This document shows positions 5,259-7,331 of a DNA stretch of 7,331 bases, one piece after another. Where the stretch lies: contig DOBW01000193.1 in the NCBI GenBank assembly GCA_003504035.1, forward strand, positions 1 to 7,331, given 5' to 3'. The notes under the pieces were generated by a model. It was not told where the DNA came from, searched no databases, and saw only the letters and a program-made list of their open reading frames with translations. Every line of letters starts with the position of its first letter. Within the stretch, counting starts at the first letter, position 1. The stretch is from Rhodospirillaceae bacterium (GTDB lineage: Bacteria; Pseudomonadota; Alphaproteobacteria; UBA9219). A program made the translations under genes and the position numbers.

Positions 5259-7062
5259 AAAACCAAAAAATCTAAAACAAGAACCAGATCTTATTTTGCG
5301 TGGAATCGGCGTTTCTTCAGGTATTGCTATTGGGCCTGTTTTTGTGATCGACCAGCATGGCGTTCCTATTCCAGAATATGAAATACCTGCTGCGCAAACA
5401 GAAAAAGAAATTAAGCGCTTTCATAACGGCATTTCCAAAACACAAAAACAACTTAGTCAGATCAAAAGAAAAGCCGATGCAACGCCTTCGGGAATCAATG
5501 AAGATGTCGGGCTTTTATTAGATGCTTATCGTGGGATGGTTTCTTCTTCGCGTTTGATACGCGGCGTTGAAAAGCTGATTGCCGATTCTCATTTAAATGT
5601 TGAAGCTGCCGTTAATCGTGAGATTCTTGGTATGGCCGATAGCTTTGCGGCGATGGATGATGATTATTTGGCTTCGCGTGCCGATGATGTTCGGGAGGTT
5701 GGCTCGCGGCTTATTCGTAATCTTTTACGTCAGCATTATAATCCTTTTGCAGATGCGCCCGCGCGTAGCATTTTGTTGGCTGAAGAAATTACGCCTGCTG
5801 ATACGGCGCTGATGGATCCTGAACGTATTGGTGGTTTTGTGGCTGTCTTGGGCGGCGCAGAAGGGCATGCGGCGATTATGGCACGTGCCTTGGGGCTTCC
5901 TGCGATTTTGGGTGTTGCGGCTCTCGTTGGCAGTGTTACTTCTGGCGACATGATGATTGTCGATGGTGAAGCGGGTGAGATTGTTCTGCGGCCTTCAGAC
6001 AAAACGCTGCAGCACTATAAACAAGAGGCGCAAAAGCAAGCGCGTGAAAACCGCAAGCTTAAATTGCTGCGCGATGAACCCGCCGTTACAACGGACGCAA
6101 CAGAAGTTAGGCTTGAAGTTAATCTTGAATTACCGCGCGAGAGCGCTTCGGCTTTGGATGTTGGTGCGCAGGGTGTGGGCCTTTTGCGCACAGAGTTTAG
6201 CTTTATGAACAGGCCTCAATTGCCGTCAGAGGAAGAGCAATTTGAATCCTTGCGCGATCTCGTTAAAAAAATGAAAGGCCGTCCCGTTACCATTCGCACA
6301 TTGGATGTTGGTGGCGAAAAATTGGCAACGGCGTTTGGTGATATGCTTGGGGTTAGCCCCAATCCTGCCTTGGGTTTGCGTGCTATTCGTTTGGGATTGA
6401 AGGAGACAAAGATTCTTGATACGCAATTATCGGCTATTTTGCGGGCTTCGGCGTATGGGCCTGTGCGTATTCTTGTGCCTATGGTTTCCTCTGTAACGCA
6501 GATGAAGCAAGTGCGTGCGCGGCTCGTTCAGGTTGAGAAAAAACTTCTTAAGCGTGGGATTAAATTGCCACCGGCTTTGCCTCCTTTGGGTGCGATGATT
6601 GAAATTCCAGGGGCGGCGTTATCATCGGATGCGCTTTCCAAAGTTTGTGACTTCTTTGCTATCGGCAGCAACGATTTGACTCAATATACATTGGCTATTG
6701 ATCGTGGTGATGAGCAGGTTGCCGATCTTTATAATCCATATCACCCTGCTGTTTTGCGCTTGATTCAGTTTGTTATTGCGGCAGCGTGGCGTGCCAATGT
6801 TCCTGTGAGCGCATGTGGTGAGCTAGCGGGTCAGCCTCGTGCGACAGCATTGCTTTTGGGGCTTGGCTTGCGTTCTTTCTCCATGTCGCCTTCACGTCTT
6901 TTGCAGGTCAAGCAAGAAATCCGCCGCTTGTCTCTGGATTCTTGCGTTGCGTTTGCTGAAAAGATTTTGGCTCAAAGTGAAGAAGCAGCCATTTGTAAGC
7001 TTCTTGATGAAGGGATTTCTTCCATACAGCCGCAGTCTTCTTCTGCGCGGCGTAAAAAATAG
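5248..7062 (+). CDS. ptsI: Enzyme I, PEP-protein phosphotransferase
   Basis: Enzyme I takes phosphate from phosphoenolpyruvate and passes it to HPr His26 in the cytoplasm. The 604 residues show the N-terminal block GIGVSSGIAIGP, the HPr-binding helical region (about 50-170), and the phosphohistidine site GGAEGHAAIMARALGLPAI with His207. The PEP-binding barrel follows: GVGLLRTEFSFMNRP, IRTLDVGGEK, NPALGLRAIRL, GSNDLTQYTLAIDRGDE, and catalytic Cys523 in SACGELAG. No N-terminal GAF domain is present, so this is PtsI-type rather than the nitrogen-type PtsP. The usual TSH at the active site is EGH here, which I believe is common in alphaproteobacterial EI. The C-terminus ends in a Ser/Arg/Lys-rich tail. 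AGGA at 5240-5243 supports ATG 5248, which overlaps the end of ptsH. The stop is TAG. Confidence 0.96.
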   Translation: MKNEKPKNLKQEPDLILRGIGVSSGIAIGPVFVIDQHGVPIPEYEIPAAQTEKEIKRFHNGISKTQKQLSQIKRKADATPSGINEDVGLLLDAYRGMVSSSRLIRGVEKLIADSHLNVEAAVNREILGMADSFAAMDDDYLASRADDVREVGSRLIRNLLRQHYNPFADAPARSILLAEEITPADTALMDPERIGGFVAVLGGAEGHAAIMARALGLPAILGVAALVGSVTSGDMMIVDGEAGEIVLRPSDKTLQHYKQEAQKQARENRKLKLLRDEPAVTTDATEVRLEVNLELPRESASALDVGAQGVGLLRTEFSFMNRPQLPSEEEQFESLRDLVKKMKGRPVTIRTLDVGGEKLATAFGDMLGVSPNPALGLRAIRLGLKETKILDTQLSAILRASAYGPVRILVPMVSSVTQMKQVRARLVQVEKKLLKRGIKLPPALPPLGAMIEIPGAALSSDALSKVCDFFAIGSNDLTQYTLAIDRGDEQVADLYNPYHPAVLRLIQFVIAAAWRANVPVSACGELAGQPRATALLLGLGLRSFSMSPSRLLQVKQEIRRLSLDSCVAFAEKILAQSEEAAICKLLDEGISSIQPQSSSARRKK

Positions 7063-7082
7063 GGTTTTTGTCCCTTTTCTTT
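7054..7082 (+). terminator. Weak possible terminator after ptsI
   Basis: AGGG (7061-7064) can pair with CCCT (7072-7075) around a 7-base loop, with imperfect A/T flanks (7054-7060 against 7076-7082) and a T-rich 3' side. It overlaps the ptsI stop. The stem is short, so it may only attenuate, leaving ahcY partly co-transcribed. Confidence 0.25.
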
Positions 7083-7151
7083 AACAAATCAGAATGATAG
7101 GTTCACCCTGTCTTTCTTCCTGTTTTTCCTTTCTTTGTGGGGGTTTTTTTC

Positions 7152-7331
7152 ATGTCTGAAGCTGCTGGCGATTATAAGATTAAAGATATTTCTCTGGCCT
7201 CATGGGGGCGTAAGGAAATCTCAATTGCAGAAACAGAAATGCCAGGATTGATGGCACTTCGCGCAGAATATGGGGAGAGCAAGCCTCTTGCTGGTGCACG
7301 CATTGTAGGTTGTTTGCATATGACCATTCAA
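7152..7331 (+). CDS. ahcY: Adenosylhomocysteinase, N-terminal part (cut by window edge)
   Basis: The first 60 residues of S-adenosyl-L-homocysteine hydrolase, the NAD-dependent cytosolic enzyme that splits SAH into adenosine and homocysteine and so keeps the methyl cycle running. The recognisable N-terminal blocks are [28 protein letters not shown] and the start of the core, [16 protein letters not shown], where the substrate domain begins. ATG 7152 matches the usual N-terminus; the ribosome binding site is only a GGGGG run at about 7139-7143, eight bases upstream. It lies 89 bases after ptsI in the same orientation, an arrangement seen in other alphaproteobacteria (hprK - PTS - ahcY). I see no SAH-riboswitch-like fold in the gap. 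Confidence 0.95.
   Translation, partial: MSEAAGDYKIKDISLASWGRKEISIAETEMPGLMALRAEYGESKPLAGARIVGCLHMTIQ

Noticed and set aside
7063..7151. SAH riboswitch upstream of ahcY
   Set aside because: The 89-base gap is T/C-rich with no GC-rich multi-stem or pseudoknot fold and no consensus resembling the known SAH riboswitch.

Overview
The window looks like chromosomal DNA from an alphaproteobacterium of moderate-to-low GC content. Three things point that way: the 5S rRNA sequence, the short HprK that is little more than a kinase domain, and the order hprK - rapZ - EIIA(Man) - ptsH - ptsI - ahcY, a typical alphaproteobacterial regulatory PTS neighbourhood. Two dispersed palindromic repeats near the left end resemble elements I recall from Rickettsiales/Holosporales-type and other genomes, but I cannot place the organism more precisely. 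TGA ends hprK, rapZ and ptsH at normal family lengths, so the standard code applies.

Left part (1-438): the end of an rRNA operon. It holds a 5S rRNA gene inside an extra flanking helix, then a strong intrinsic terminator, then two small palindromic repeats in opposite orientation.

Middle-left (439-2166): accessory-looking DNA. It has an unrecognised 107-residue protein gene with a strong ribosome binding site. Next is a periplasmic solute-binding protein gene (SBP family 3) broken by a single in-frame TGA at codon 53, probably a former Trp codon. About 490 bases follow with no recognisable gene, only weak small ORFs.

Right part (2167-7062): six genes on the + strand, separated by at most 18 bases or overlapping, so almost certainly one transcription unit. 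They are an S66-family serine peptidase (MccF/LD-carboxypeptidase-like), HPr kinase/phosphorylase, RapZ-type protein, EIIA of the mannose family, HPr and enzyme I. EI passes phosphate from PEP to HPr His26 and then to EIIA His9, while HprK can modify HPr on Ser57. No EIIB or EIIC is present here, so this is best read as a regulatory phosphorelay rather than a sugar importer. The start of ahcY (S-adenosylhomocysteine hydrolase) follows and runs off the window.

I found no clearly new system. The points most worth checking are the single-stop pseudogene, the RapZ P-loop lacking its lysine, the peptidase gene at the head of the PTS operon, the repeat pair and the unrecognised small gene.
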